Assembly: GCA_963814315.1 (NCBI GenBank)
Contig: CAWFCG010000003.1
Coordinates: forward strand, 930,001-994,000
DNA: 64,000 nt
From: JAFMJV01 sp963814315
GTDB taxonomy: Bacteria; Chloroflexota; Limnocylindria; Limnocylindrales; CSP1-4
Direction of reading: 5' to 3'
Position numbers and translations under genes: made by a program. Of the stretch, positions 56,479 through 64,000 are shown piece by piece; position 1 is the stretch's first letter; every line of letters begins with the position of its first letter. The notes beneath the pieces are model-generated. The model was not told where the DNA came from. It saw nothing but the letters and a program-made list of their open reading frames with translations, and did no database searches.

Positions 56479-56616
56479 AGCAGATGCAACTTCTCGACCA
56501 ATAGACGTCCCACCGTGCTGATGGCTTGCTTCCAGTGGCAAGGATCGCCAGGTCCTTGCGTCTGAGGCAAGAGATCGCGAGCTTCCAGGCCAGGTGGTCG
56601 AGATGTTGCATCTGCT
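56479..56616. repeat. Inverted-repeat element, copy 2 (138 bp)
   Basis: Arms AGCAGATGCAACTTCTCGAC (56479 on, to 56500) and the complementary TGGTCGAGATGTTGCATCTG (56595 on, to 56616) pair over 22 bp with one mismatch, at the same position as in copy 1 (27323-27469). A GCAAGA block lies 28 nt before the right arm, against 29 nt in copy 1. The element occupies the gap between the secreted protein and the ArsR-type regulator. No reading frame is evident. Confidence 0.8.
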
Positions 56617-56767
56617 TGAAAGCCGCGGCGTGCGAGGCATGAACCAAGAGCCAGGCCTCGACTCGGACCGCGGTCGACCGGGACCGAGACGGCGACTGTC
56701 CGATCGGCCCACGCGGATGTGACGTTCAGCACTCATGCCCACATGTGCATATGTCGATAGTCAGGGC

Positions 56768-57115
56768 ATGGACCCGCTCCACGAGCTCCAGGCGGAGATC
56801 TGCCGCACCCTTAGCCACCCCGCACGCATCGCCATCCTCCACCTCTTGGCAGATGAGCCTCGCGAGGTCGGACGCATCGCCGCCGCCATCGGCATCAGCC
56901 AGCCCAATGCGTCCAAGCACCTCGCGGTGATGCGTTCGGCCGGCTTGGTCGAGGCATCGCGCGACGGGCGCGGTGCTCTGTACCGTTTGACCGATCCCGA
57001 TGTCATCGACGCCTGCGACCTCATGGCACGGGTGATGCGCCGCCGTTTGGCCCGCTTCGCCGATCTCTCCGCCGCCATCGAACGGACCGGCAACGGCTCG
57101 GTTCGCAGCAGATAA
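56768..57115 (+). CDS. ArsR-family regulator of the sulfur operon
   Basis: A 115-residue winged-helix repressor-type protein: LQAEICRTLSHPARIAILHL, the recognition helix ISQPNASKHLAVMRSAGLV, and the wing SRDGRGALYRL. The classical metal motif ELCVC is absent. Two cysteines at 12 and 83 are arranged roughly like the pair in sulfide/persulfide sensors SqrR/BigR. GATAGT (56756-56761) is 6 nt before the ATG and a near-palindrome ACATGTGCATATGT lies just upstream, a likely operator. The downstream TusA/DsrE/SQR genes support sulfide or redox sensing. Confidence 0.85.
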   Translation: MDPLHELQAEICRTLSHPARIAILHLLADEPREVGRIAAAIGISQPNASKHLAVMRSAGLVEASRDGRGALYRLTDPDVIDACDLMARVMRRRLARFADLSAAIERTGNGSVRSR

Positions 57116-57127
57116 GGACGACCACCC

Positions 57128-57544
57128 ATGGACGACAAGCCGCTAGCCATCGTGCTGTTCAGTGGCACTGACGACAAACTCAACGCCGCCGCGGTCATGG
57201 TCGCTGGCGCCGCAGCGCTTGGCCGGCCGGTGCACATCTTCCTGCAATACTGGGCGCTGGCCGCATTCCGTGCTGATCACATCAGGGACGATCACGGCCT
57301 GGCCGCTGAAGCCGGAGCCGAGGGAAGGGCCGCCGTGGACGCGCTACGGGCGCAGGGTCAGGCAGCCTGGTACGAGACGTTGGCCATGGCCAAGGAGCTC
57401 GGCGGCGTCGAGATCCAGGCCTGTTCGCTCTCCATGGATCTGCTCCATCTCGATGAGCGGGGCCTCGATCCGTTGGTCGACGGGAGCGAGGGTGTCACGG
57501 CCTTCTACATCGCCGTCGGCGACGCGCAGATCCTCTTCATCTAG
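57128..57544 (+). CDS. DsrE-family sulfur-relay protein (a)
   Basis: A 138-residue DsrE/DsrF/TusD-like protein. It begins LAIVLFSGTDDKLNAAAVMV and has a later conserved cysteine in GVEIQACSLSMDLLHLD, the likely persulfide carrier, ending in AFYIAVGDAQILFI. It is 12 bp after the ArsR gene. DsrE-type proteins accept sulfane sulfur from TusA-like carriers; here two of each are encoded. Confidence 0.85.
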   Translation: MDDKPLAIVLFSGTDDKLNAAAVMVAGAAALGRPVHIFLQYWALAAFRADHIRDDHGLAAEAGAEGRAAVDALRAQGQAAWYETLAMAKELGGVEIQACSLSMDLLHLDERGLDPLVDGSEGVTAFYIAVGDAQILFI

Positions 57545-57598
57545 TCGCCGCGCGCGACACACCATCAAGCCCACCGATACCAACAGAGGGAGTACGCC

Positions 57599-57835
57599 AT
57601 GAGTGATGCCATCCACACCACCGTCGATGCCAAGGGGCTGTCGTGCCCCATGCCCATCGTCAAGACCGCCCAGGCCGCCAAGAACGTGCCCACGGGCGAG
57701 CTGATCGAGGTCCTGGCCACCGACCCCGGCTCGGTCAAGGACTTTGCCGCCTGGACTCGCTCCACCGGCAACGCCATAGTCGAGCAGAGCGAAGAGGACG
57801 GCGGCGTCTTCCGCTTCGTCATCAAGCGCGCCTAG
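57599..57835 (+). CDS. TusA-family sulfur carrier (a)
   Basis: A 78-residue TusA/SirA-like protein with the motif LSCPMPIVKTAQAAKNV, whose cysteine (near 16) carries persulfide. The core is LIEVLATDPGSVKDFAAWTR, and it ends FRFVIKRA. It probably shuttles sulfur between the SQR-like protein and the DsrE partners rather than acting in tRNA thiolation, since no tRNA-modification gene is nearby (inference). Confidence 0.9.
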   Translation: MSDAIHTTVDAKGLSCPMPIVKTAQAAKNVPTGELIEVLATDPGSVKDFAAWTRSTGNAIVEQSEEDGGVFRFVIKRA

Positions 57836-57865
57836 TCAAAGCGCAGCACGAAAGGAAGGGAGCAC

Positions 57866-58456
57866 ATGACAACGGAAACCGCGGCACCCCCAGTTGGCAC
57901 GGACGCACCGGCCGAGGCACAGCTGGCCGAGGCCATCGCAACGGCGGCACAGCCGGCGGCCACCGACAGCACGCCTGTCCAGCGCCAGTTGGTCATCATC
58001 AACTGGAGTGGCGAATACGACAAGGTCATGCCCACCCTGATCATGGGCAGCGTCGCCGCCGCGAGTGGCTACAAGGCGCAGGTCTTCCTGACATTCTGGG
58101 GCCTGCTGCCCTTCGTCAAGGACGGGAAGCGCATCACCGGTGAGAACTGGATGCAGAAGATGCTCTCGTTCATGCAGCGGCCGGGGATCAGCCATCTCAA
58201 GATGTCGCAGATGAACTTCATGGGCATGGGTCCGTGGATGATCGGCAGGCTCAGCAAGCAGTACAACGTTGCCTCGCCGAAGGAGCTGCTGGAGGCCTGC
58301 CAGCTGATGGGCGTGGAGTTCCTGCCCTGCCAGATGACCATGGATATGTTCGGCCTGAAGCGCGAGGACATGATCGATGGCCTCGGCGAGCCGGTCGGTG
58401 CGGCCACCGTACTCGAACTCATGACCGAGGAGCGCACCGCCTCCCTCTTCATCTGA
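57866..58456 (+). CDS. DsrE2-like sulfur-relay protein (b)
   Basis: A 196-residue DsrE-fold protein with an Ala/Pro/Thr-rich N-terminal extension (about 1-35). The fold follows: LVIINWSGEYDKVMPTLIMG, then a Met-rich loop (MNFMGMGPWMIG), and a conserved cysteine in VEFLPCQMTMDMFGL. It ends near ERTASLFI. DsrE2-type proteins are membrane-associated or soluble carriers; no transmembrane helix is clear here. GGAAGGGAG precedes the ATG at 57866. Confidence 0.82.
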   Translation: MTTETAAPPVGTDAPAEAQLAEAIATAAQPAATDSTPVQRQLVIINWSGEYDKVMPTLIMGSVAAASGYKAQVFLTFWGLLPFVKDGKRITGENWMQKMLSFMQRPGISHLKMSQMNFMGMGPWMIGRLSKQYNVASPKELLEACQLMGVEFLPCQMTMDMFGLKREDMIDGLGEPVGAATVLELMTEERTASLFI

Positions 58457-58528
58457 TCCGTTCGCCCCGCTGCCCCAGACTGCCGGTCGGTGTCCCCGCC
58501 GGCCGATCAGCACAGGAGATATCCCTCG

Positions 58529-58780
58529 ATGACCGCCCTCGACCTTGAGACCAGCCCGACCACCACCATCGACGCCCGTGGCAGCTTCTGTCCGGGACCG
58601 CTGATGGAGCTCATCCGTGGCATCCGCGAGGGACAGGTCGGCGATGTCCTGGCCGTCATCTCCACCGATAATGGCTCCAAGACGGACATCCCCGCCTGGG
58701 TCGCCAAGGCCGGTCACAAGCTCATCGGCGTGTTCCCGCACGAGGGCTATGACGAGATCGCGGTGGAGAAGCTCAAGTAG
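58529..58780 (+). CDS. TusA-family sulfur carrier (b)
   Basis: An 83-residue second TusA-like protein with the carrier cysteine in GSFCPGPLMELIRGIREG (CPGP form), a core GDVLAVISTDNGSKTDIPAW, and a C-terminal IGVFPHEGYDEIAVEKLK. CAGGAG lies 11 nt upstream of the ATG at 58529. CPGP rather than CPMP separates it from the other copy, so the two may have different partners. Confidence 0.88.
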   Translation: MTALDLETSPTTTIDARGSFCPGPLMELIRGIREGQVGDVLAVISTDNGSKTDIPAWVAKAGHKLIGVFPHEGYDEIAVEKLK

Positions 58781-58819
58781 CCGCAGCGAGCCACCACAGC
58801 CATACGCAGGAGCACCGAG

Positions 58820-59998
58820 ATGCAGAACGTCCTTGTCCTCGGCGGTGGCGTCGGCGGCACGCTGGTCGCCAACCTCATCAGCCGCAAGATCAAGAAGCAG
58901 ATCGATGCGGGTGAGGCACGGATCACCGTCGTCGACGAGACCGGTGAGCACGTGTACCAGCCCGGCTTCATGTACATCGCCATGGGCAACGAGGACCCCA
59001 AGTCCCTGCGCAAGCCCGAACGGCGACTGCTCGACGATCGCGTCGAGCTGACCATCGGCAAGATCGTGGGCATCGATGAGGCTACCCGCACCGTCACCTT
59101 GGTCGACGACAGCAGCCTGCCGTACGACTACCTGATCCTGGCCACGGGCTCGCGCATCCTGCCTGAGGCCATCGAGCACTTCGAGGCTGAGGCGCACCAC
59201 TTCTACAGCGAGAAGGCGGCCCTCGCGCTGCGCCGCGCGCTCGATGCCTTCAGGGGCGGCAAGGTCGTGGTCGGCATCGCCGGCATGCCCTACAAGTGCC
59301 CACCAGCTCCACTCGAGGTGGCCCTGCTCATCGAGGCTGAGTTGCGAGAGCGCGGCCTGCGCGAGAGCAGTGAGATCCACTTCTGCTCGCCCATCGCGCG
59401 AGCATTCACCATCGAGTCGGTCAGTGAGATGGTCACGCCCGAGCTGGAACGGAAGGGTATCGAGCTGCACACGTTCTTCAATGTGGAATCGATCGATCCC
59501 GCGCGAAGAGCCGTGCTGAGCCTGGAGGGCGAGGAGCTCGAATACGATCTGTTGGTGTTGGTGCCACCGCACAAGGGCGCCCAGGTGCTCATCGACAGTG
59601 GCTTCGGCCCGGCCCCCGGTGGCTGGCTGCCGACCGACCCCAAGACGCTCAACGTCGGTGAGCGGCCGAATGTGTGGGCCCTTGGCGATGCCACCAACCT
59701 GCCACTCAGCAAGGCTGGCTCCACGGCACATTTCGAGGCGCCAGTGGTCGCCGAGCGTGTGGCAGCCATGGTCCAGGGTCGCAAGCCCCATCCACGCGAT
59801 TCGATCTACAGCGGCAAGGTGATGTGCTTCTTCGAGGTCGGCGACGGCAAAGGCACGCTGCTGCGCTTCGACTACGAGCACCCACCCCAGCCGCCCAAGC
59901 CCAGCCGACTGTGGCACGTGGGCAAGGTGGTCTTCAACAAGACCTACTACCGCATCGTGCCCAAGGGTCGTGGTGGCACCATCGAGAAGCGCATCTGA
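58820..59998 (+). CDS. sqr: Sulfide:quinone-oxidoreductase-like flavoprotein
   Basis: A 392-residue FAD-dependent reductase. The first Rossmann fold is VLVLGGGVGGTLVANLIS, followed by VYQPGFMYIAMGNE, YDYLILATGSRI, and the second-domain GIAGMPYKCPPAPLEVALL with a conserved Cys. The FAD-ribityl site is VWALGDATNLPLSKAGSTAH. A second cysteine (VMCFFEVGDGKG) sits where SQR proteins hold the persulfide partner. The third canonical Cys is not obvious. The C-terminal region may contact membrane quinone. The gene closes the sulfur operon. The SQR assignment is strong by context, moderate by motif. Confidence 0.85.
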   Translation: MQNVLVLGGGVGGTLVANLISRKIKKQIDAGEARITVVDETGEHVYQPGFMYIAMGNEDPKSLRKPERRLLDDRVELTIGKIVGIDEATRTVTLVDDSSLPYDYLILATGSRILPEAIEHFEAEAHHFYSEKAALALRRALDAFRGGKVVVGIAGMPYKCPPAPLEVALLIEAELRERGLRESSEIHFCSPIARAFTIESVSEMVTPELERKGIELHTFFNVESIDPARRAVLSLEGEELEYDLLVLVPPHKGAQVLIDSGFGPAPGGWLPTDPKTLNVGERPNVWALGDATNLPLSKAGSTAHFEAPVVAERVAAMVQGRKPHPRDSIYSGKVMCFFEVGDGKGTLLRFDYEHPPQPPKPSRLWHVGKVVFNKTYYRIVPKGRGGTIEKRI

Positions 59999-60093
59999 GT
60001 ATCGAGAGGTTCGACCCAGGGGCAGGCCCGGTGGCGCGGTCGCTGGCGCTGGCGATTGGCCCGACCCGTGAGGCGGCTCAAGGGACGGAGCCC

Positions 60094-60126
60094 CACCCGG
60101 CGCTCTGCTGTCTCACCCGCCGGGTG
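60094..60126 (+). terminator. Hairpin after the sulfur operon
   Basis: CACCCGGCG pairs with CGCCGGGTG around a 15-nt loop, about 100 bp after the SQR-like stop. Likely the operon terminator. The rest of 59999-60257 shows no gene. Confidence 0.55.
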
Positions 60127-60257
60127 CGTCGCTGTCCGCCTGGCTGCCGGCATGGCTGTCACTCGACAAGATCAAGGCCACCAAAGTGGCAGGGGATGAC
60201 GCGACGCGCATCTGTGCCTGCGCCCAGAGGCGCCGCTGACCTCCTCCCGACAGACCG

Positions 60258-61319
60258 TCAGCGACGAGCTACGAGCTCCTCGGTGAATCCCGTGAGGGGT
60301 TCCTCCGGGGTGGTCGGCGGCGCCCGGTGGCCACGGGCTTCGGCGAGCAGTACAGCGAGGATCTCGCGCCAGCGCTCGTAGACGAAGTGGTGGCCCTCAC
60401 GCGGGTAATAGGTGGCCACGACGTTGCGGAGGTTGCGCTCGAGGTATTTGCCCATGCCGACCGGCACGACCTTGTCCTGCGCGCCGTGCCAGATGCGCAC
60501 CGGGACCGTCACGCCACCGATGGGAAAGCCGAACGGCCGCGCCAGGCACAGCGCCTCATCGTAGACGCCGCCATTTCCCTGGCGATACATCTCCGACGCA
60601 TTGGCGATCATGACCGCCCGCAATGCCGGGTCACCCAGGATCTCGCGATCCGCTTCGATCATGCCGGAGATGGCCTCGTCGAGCTGCTTGTGCGGGTCGG
60701 AGCGCTGTTGTCGCGACCACTGCCACATAGCCAAGCCGATGACCCAGGGGGCGTGGTCGGCAGCCTTCGACATGGCACGGTGGCGTGGCCACGTGTAGCC
60801 AGAGCTGCCAGGCACACCAGAGAGCGGAGCGGGTGCGCTGATCAGTCCGACGACCGAGAAACGATCGGGCATCTGCCAGGCGCAAGCCAGGGCGTAGGGT
60901 CCGCCACCGGACCAGGCCAGCACGGCGCTGCGGTCGATGTCCAGGATGTCAAGCAGCTCGGCGATGTCCTGTGGGTAATCGGTCACGCGCCGTCCGGGTT
61001 GGCGCGTGGAGATGCCGATACCGGGTCGATCGACCGCGATGACCCGGGCACCCAACTCAGTGGCGATCTCATCATCCGGATAGCGCACCACGCGAGAAGA
61101 CCCGAAACCGTGGAAGAACAGCACCGGCGTCCCTTCCGGGTCGCCAAACTCGTCGAAGCCAAGGGCACGGCCATCGGAGAGCGTCACCTGGCGCGACTTG
61201 GGTCCAAGCTCGACCCACGACTCACGGAACCGAGCACGCCGCCGCGCACGACGCAGGACCCGGACTCGCCGCGGCCCACGGCCGTTCCTCGAGCCGCGAC
61301 CACGCTCCTTGACGTCCAT
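60258..61319 (-). CDS. Alpha/beta hydrolase with basic N-terminal extension
   Basis: A 353-residue alpha/beta hydrolase. The first 40 residues are Arg-rich (GPRRVRVLRRARRRARF) without a signal peptide. The fold shows VLFFHGFGSSRVVR, AVDRPGIGIS, the nucleophile elbow LAWSGGGPYALACAW (Ser), the acid in WHGAQDKVVPVGMG, and the His in PREGHHFVYERW. It could be an epoxide-hydrolase-, lipase- or haloperoxidase-type enzyme; the substrate is unknown. ATG at 61319 is used; a TTG at 61328 is in frame. Confidence 0.8.
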   Translation of the reverse strand: MDVKERGRGSRNGRGPRRVRVLRRARRRARFRESWVELGPKSRQVTLSDGRALGFDEFGDPEGTPVLFFHGFGSSRVVRYPDDEIATELGARVIAVDRPGIGISTRQPGRRVTDYPQDIAELLDILDIDRSAVLAWSGGGPYALACAWQMPDRFSVVGLISAPAPLSGVPGSSGYTWPRHRAMSKAADHAPWVIGLAMWQWSRQQRSDPHKQLDEAISGMIEADREILGDPALRAVMIANASEMYRQGNGGVYDEALCLARPFGFPIGGVTVPVRIWHGAQDKVVPVGMGKYLERNLRNVVATYYPREGHHFVYERWREILAVLLAEARGHRAPPTTPEEPLTGFTEELVARR

Positions 61320-61390
61320 CGCGGTCAATCATGCCACGGCGCGACGTATGCCACGGCACCCATTCTGGGCAAGCTGCGCCGACCGCGGAC

Positions 61391-62030
61391 CTACTCCACT
61401 GGCTGCAGGTAACGGAACGCGAGGGCCGCGGCCGCACCGCCAGCGAGGTTTGCCAGGAGGTAGATCCAAATGTCGCCCCAGGCGAAGATGTTCAAGATCG
61501 ATCCCACCCAGCATCACGGCCGGGTTGAAGGCACCGCCGGAGATGGGACCGACGGCAAAGGCGCCGACCATCACCGTGAAGCCGATGGCGAAACCGAAGT
61601 AGGAGTTGCCTTCCGTGCCCTTGGCCGTGGCCACGTTGAGCACGACATAGACGAGCGCGAAGGTGAAGAGGAACTCTGCCAACAGGGCCGGGACGACATC
61701 GAGGCCGCTGGTGGCCGCCTCCGGAATCGCCGGCTTCATGACGATGACGACGGCAGCAGCCACTATGGCCGCGGCGGCCTGGATGACCCAGTAGCCCACG
61801 GCATCGACGACGGTCGCCTTGCCCCGCAGCAGCACGCCGAGCGTCACAGCCGGGTTGTAGTGGCCGCCCGAGATGTGCCCGCCGGCGTACACCATGACCG
61901 CCAGCACCGAACCGATGGCCAGTGGAGCCAAAGCACCGGCGCCAGGCTCGATGACGACCATGCCCACCGTGAACACGAGGAAGAACGTCCCGATGAACTC
62001 GACGACAAGCTTCCGTGGATCGATAGCCAT
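61391..62030 (-). pseudogene. Aquaporin (MIP family), interrupted by a late frameshift
   Basis: A six-helix water or small-solute channel. Both pore motifs are present: GGHYNPAVTLGVLL and GGAFNPAVMLGG. Helix 1 has VEFIGTFFLVFTVGM. At about 61504 one extra base in GGTGGGATCG shifts the frame before the last helix; in the other frame SILNIFAWGDIWIYLLANLA then AALAFRYLQPVE and a TAG at 61391 complete a normal protein of about 212 residues. The unshifted frame instead runs on to 61329 with random-looking sequence. Transport substrate (water versus glycerol) is not certain. Confidence 0.85.
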
Positions 62031-62234
62031 CTAGGTCTCCAACGTGCGGGCGAAGGTCGGGCGAAGGTCGAGCGCAGCAAACGGCGCGCGCCCGCGACGG
62101 AGCGATTGTATCTGCTAGGCGTTCTCACGTTCGGCCCCGCCGGGCAAGACTGTGCTGCTGATCGCGACCCTTAGCAGCTGACAGCTGATCCGGGCCGCAC
62201 CACCGATCGCTTGTTTGAGCTAGGCAGCGAGCGC

Positions 62235-62810
62235 CTATGCCCCTCGCGCCGCGCGCATGGCCTGGATGGCCGCCAGCTGGTCGCGGAATTCATAGCGCAC
62301 GTCGTCGATCTCATCGGCGCGAAAGCCCAGCTCTTTGCCGATCTGATTGAGCTCCGCGACCTCGGCCGCCGTGATGCTGTCGTCTGCGGCACCGACAGCG
62401 AACGCCGTGCGCAGCAGGTCCTCACGCTGTTCGCGGGTGGAGTTGGCAGCCAGCTCGCGGGTGACCACGAAGTCTTCGGTGGCGCCGTAGAGCTCGGCCA
62501 TGTGACGCGCCATCTCGACCACCAGGACGGCTTGCTCTTCGGAAAGGTGGCCGATCTCGACCACCGCCCCTTCCATGTATGACATCTCAGCTCGGCTGAA
62601 GTCGAGGTCCGCATGTGCGGCCCGCGCCAGGACGTAGGCGAAACCGGCGATGAACCGTCGCTGGTCGATGGGCAGCGCCTCGATCTCGGCCGCGATGCGC
62701 CGGATGGACTCAGTCACCTCAGGCACTGGCTGGAGGTCGTGGACCTCGGACTGTCGCGCCTCGGTCTGTTGCGCCTCGCCATGACCGTCAAAGAGGCCTC
62801 GCAGGACCAT
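62235..62810 (-). CDS. TerB-like protein
   Basis: A 191-residue helical protein with the TerB/DjlA-like acidic helix bundle: IDQRRFIAGFAYVLARAAHA, ADLDFSRAEMSYMEG, and AVGAADDSITAAEVAELNQI near the end. Such domains bind divalent metals through paired acidic residues. No other ter gene (terC, terD, terZ) is in the window, so tellurite resistance is not implied. ATG at 62810 is preceded by GAGGTAG. Role unknown. Confidence 0.72.
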   Translation of the reverse strand: MVLRGLFDGHGEAQQTEARQSEVHDLQPVPEVTESIRRIAAEIEALPIDQRRFIAGFAYVLARAAHADLDFSRAEMSYMEGAVVEIGHLSEEQAVLVVEMARHMAELYGATEDFVVTRELAANSTREQREDLLRTAFAVGAADDSITAAEVAELNQIGKELGFRADEIDDVRYEFRDQLAAIQAMRAARGA

Positions 62811-62940
62811 CGGGACTACCTCGCATGCGTGAAGTTGGGTTTCTGTTTGGAGCGACGCTAGCACGGACGGGCAGGTAGCGGGGAGCGACGCACGGGAGAA
62901 GCGACGTGCGGGAGACGGATCGCCCACGTACACTCGCGCG

Positions 62941-63816
62941 GTGACCGACTCCCCTCCCCCCGGCAGCGGCACTCCCGACGCCAGGCCCCCGACCGCGACT
63001 CCGCGCAGTCCCGCCACGCGTGACCTGGGCATGCGTGCCACGCTGCTCTTCCCTGACCGCGCCATCGTGGAGCAGTATTACGTGCCGCTCGTCTACACGG
63101 CTTGCCGGACCTGCTACAGCGAGCTGGCGCCGCAGGACATCTTCGAGCGCGCCACCAATGGACAAGTCGCCGCCGAGAAGCAGCAAGACCTGGTCCGGCG
63201 GGTCATCGACTCAGGCCACGGCTCCACCATCGAGCACATCGTCTTCACCTTCGCCATCAGCGGCGTGACGCGGACACTGTCACACCAGTTGGTGCGCCAT
63301 CGTGCCGGACTCGCCTTCGATCAGCAGTCACAGCGCTACGTGAAGTACACGGAGCCCAGCTACATGGTGCCGGGTTCGGTCAGCGACGCGGACGATGGGG
63401 TGCGCCAGCGCTTCGAGGAACAGTTGGCGGGCTCACTGGAGGTCTACGAGGACATGCTGGAAGCCGGCATCCCAGGCGAGGACGCCCGCTTCGTGATGCC
63501 CAATGCCACACGCACCAACCTGGTGATGACGACCAATCTGCGTGCACTCATCCATATGTCTGGGCTGCGCCTCTGCGTCATGGCGCAATGGGAGATCCGC
63601 CGGCTCTTCCAGCTCATCCGACATGAGATCTTCTCGGTCAGCCCGTTCCTGGGGTCCTTCCTGGCGCCCAAGTGCGTGCCGCTCGGCTATTGCGATGAGG
63701 ATCGCAACCGTGACGAGCACTGCCCCATCCGCCCTCACAAGGACAACGTGCTCGGCGCCTGGGCTGAGAAGAAGGCTGCGGCCAAGGCGGCCGGCAAGGA
63801 CCTGCCCACGCTGTAG
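62941..63816 (+). CDS. thyX: Flavin-dependent thymidylate synthase
   Basis: Makes dTMP from dUMP with methylene-tetrahydrofolate, FAD and NADPH. The 291-residue protein has a Pro-rich N-terminal extension (about 1-25), then YTACRTCYS, IEHIVFTFAISGVTR, and the ThyX motif RHRAGLAFDQQSQRY. FVMPNATRTNLVMTTNLRAL and LRLCVMAQWEIRRL follow. GTG at 62941 lies 6 nt after TACACT (62929-62934), a leaderless start. No thyA is present in the window. Works alongside nrdJ in DNA-precursor supply. Confidence 0.94.
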   Translation: MTDSPPPGSGTPDARPPTATPRSPATRDLGMRATLLFPDRAIVEQYYVPLVYTACRTCYSELAPQDIFERATNGQVAAEKQQDLVRRVIDSGHGSTIEHIVFTFAISGVTRTLSHQLVRHRAGLAFDQQSQRYVKYTEPSYMVPGSVSDADDGVRQRFEEQLAGSLEVYEDMLEAGIPGEDARFVMPNATRTNLVMTTNLRALIHMSGLRLCVMAQWEIRRLFQLIRHEIFSVSPFLGSFLAPKCVPLGYCDEDRNRDEHCPIRPHKDNVLGAWAEKKAAAKAAGKDLPTL

Positions 63817-63822
63817 ATCCAG

Positions 63823-64000
63823 TCAGCCTGGCCCCCTCAGCGTCAGCGCTTCGGTGAATCGACCGATGACTCGCGCCAGGCGCGGCCCGGCTTCGTCGGC
63901 AGCCGCCATGACCTCAGCATGCGTCAGCGGTGTCGGTGACAAGCCGGCGGCGGCGTTGGTCACCAGCGAGACGCCGCAGACACGTTGGCCGGCCCAGTTG
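63823..64000 (-). CDS. Purine nucleoside phosphorylase, C-terminal end (window edge)
   Basis: The last 58 or so codons of a leftward gene that starts beyond the right edge. The sequence GQRVCGVSLVTNAAAGLS followed by LTHAEVMAAADEAG matches the C-terminal region of trimeric purine nucleoside phosphorylases, where the conserved Asn in VTNxAAG contacts the purine. The stop is TGA at 63823-63825. It fits the purine-salvage theme of the window. Confidence 0.75.
   Translation of the reverse strand, partial: NWAGQRVCGVSLVTNAAAGLSPTPLTHAEVMAAADEAGPRLARVIGRFTEALTLRGPG

Noticed and set aside
62235..62810. Tellurite-resistance locus
   Set aside because: Only a TerB-like domain is present; no terC, terD or terZ partner.

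Overview
This is a 64-kb, GC-rich (by eye about two-thirds G+C), densely coded bacterial chromosome segment. Genes lie on both strands in short operons. I see no rRNA, tRNA, CRISPR array, prophage or transposase. The gene set suggests a Gram-positive-like (monoderm) lineage: secreted M23 endopeptidases, a DsbA-like/VKOR pair, two F420-type flavin/deazaflavin reductases, class II (B12) ribonucleotide reductase, ThyX, and many starts 6-9 nt after a TAnnnT box. My best guess is a Chloroflexota member (Limnocylindria-like) rather than an actinobacterium. This is inference from gene content, not a search.

Layout. 1-8.2 kb: cell-envelope genes (acyltransferase cut by the left edge, three M23 peptidases, an A24 peptidase) around glgC. 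8.2-12.4 kb: leucyl aminopeptidase, adenosine deaminase, a HAD phosphatase and a NYN-domain protein. 12.4-15.1 kb: a cytochrome c assembly protein with two membrane proteins. 15.1-22.8 kb: a ribose/nucleoside scavenging regulon (rbsC, rbsA, rbsB, secreted nucleoside hydrolase, rbsK, LacI regulator) with three related operators. 22.8-27.3 kb: nrdJ behind two promoters (LexA-like and NrdR-like sites), then exonuclease III. 27.6-35.3 kb: hydrolase, PAC2 protein, antiporter, then two secreted cysteine proteins with a MacAB-like exporter. 35.3-43.3 kb: F420-type reductases, pabB/pabC, DEAD-box helicase and aminopeptidase N. 43.5-53.3 kb: a GIY-YIG/GreA fusion, lytic transglycosylase-like protein, S41 protease homologue, second adenosine deaminase, MBL hydrolase, stress proteins, a NarL-type two-component system and an Rrf2 regulator. 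53.5-56.4 kb: possible structured leader, USP, DsbA-like/VKOR pair. 56.7-60.1 kb: sulfur-trafficking operon (ArsR, DsrE-like, TusA, DsrE-like, TusA, SQR-like). 60.2-64 kb: hydrolase, aquaporin, TerB, thyX, and the end of a purine nucleoside phosphorylase.

Working together: the secreted nucleoside hydrolase, ribose ABC importer, ribokinase, two adenosine deaminases and the purine nucleoside phosphorylase form a coherent nucleoside-salvage capacity. NrdJ and ThyX supply deoxynucleotides.

Five otherwise intact genes are each broken by one small frameshift (near 6316, 14190, 17502, 44415 and 61504). Both halves stay recognisable, so assembly or sequencing error is as likely as real inactivation. 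The most unusual points are the GIY-YIG/GreA fusion, a two-copy inverted-repeat element of about 140 bp, the dual control region of nrdJ, and the consistent leaderless-start geometry.
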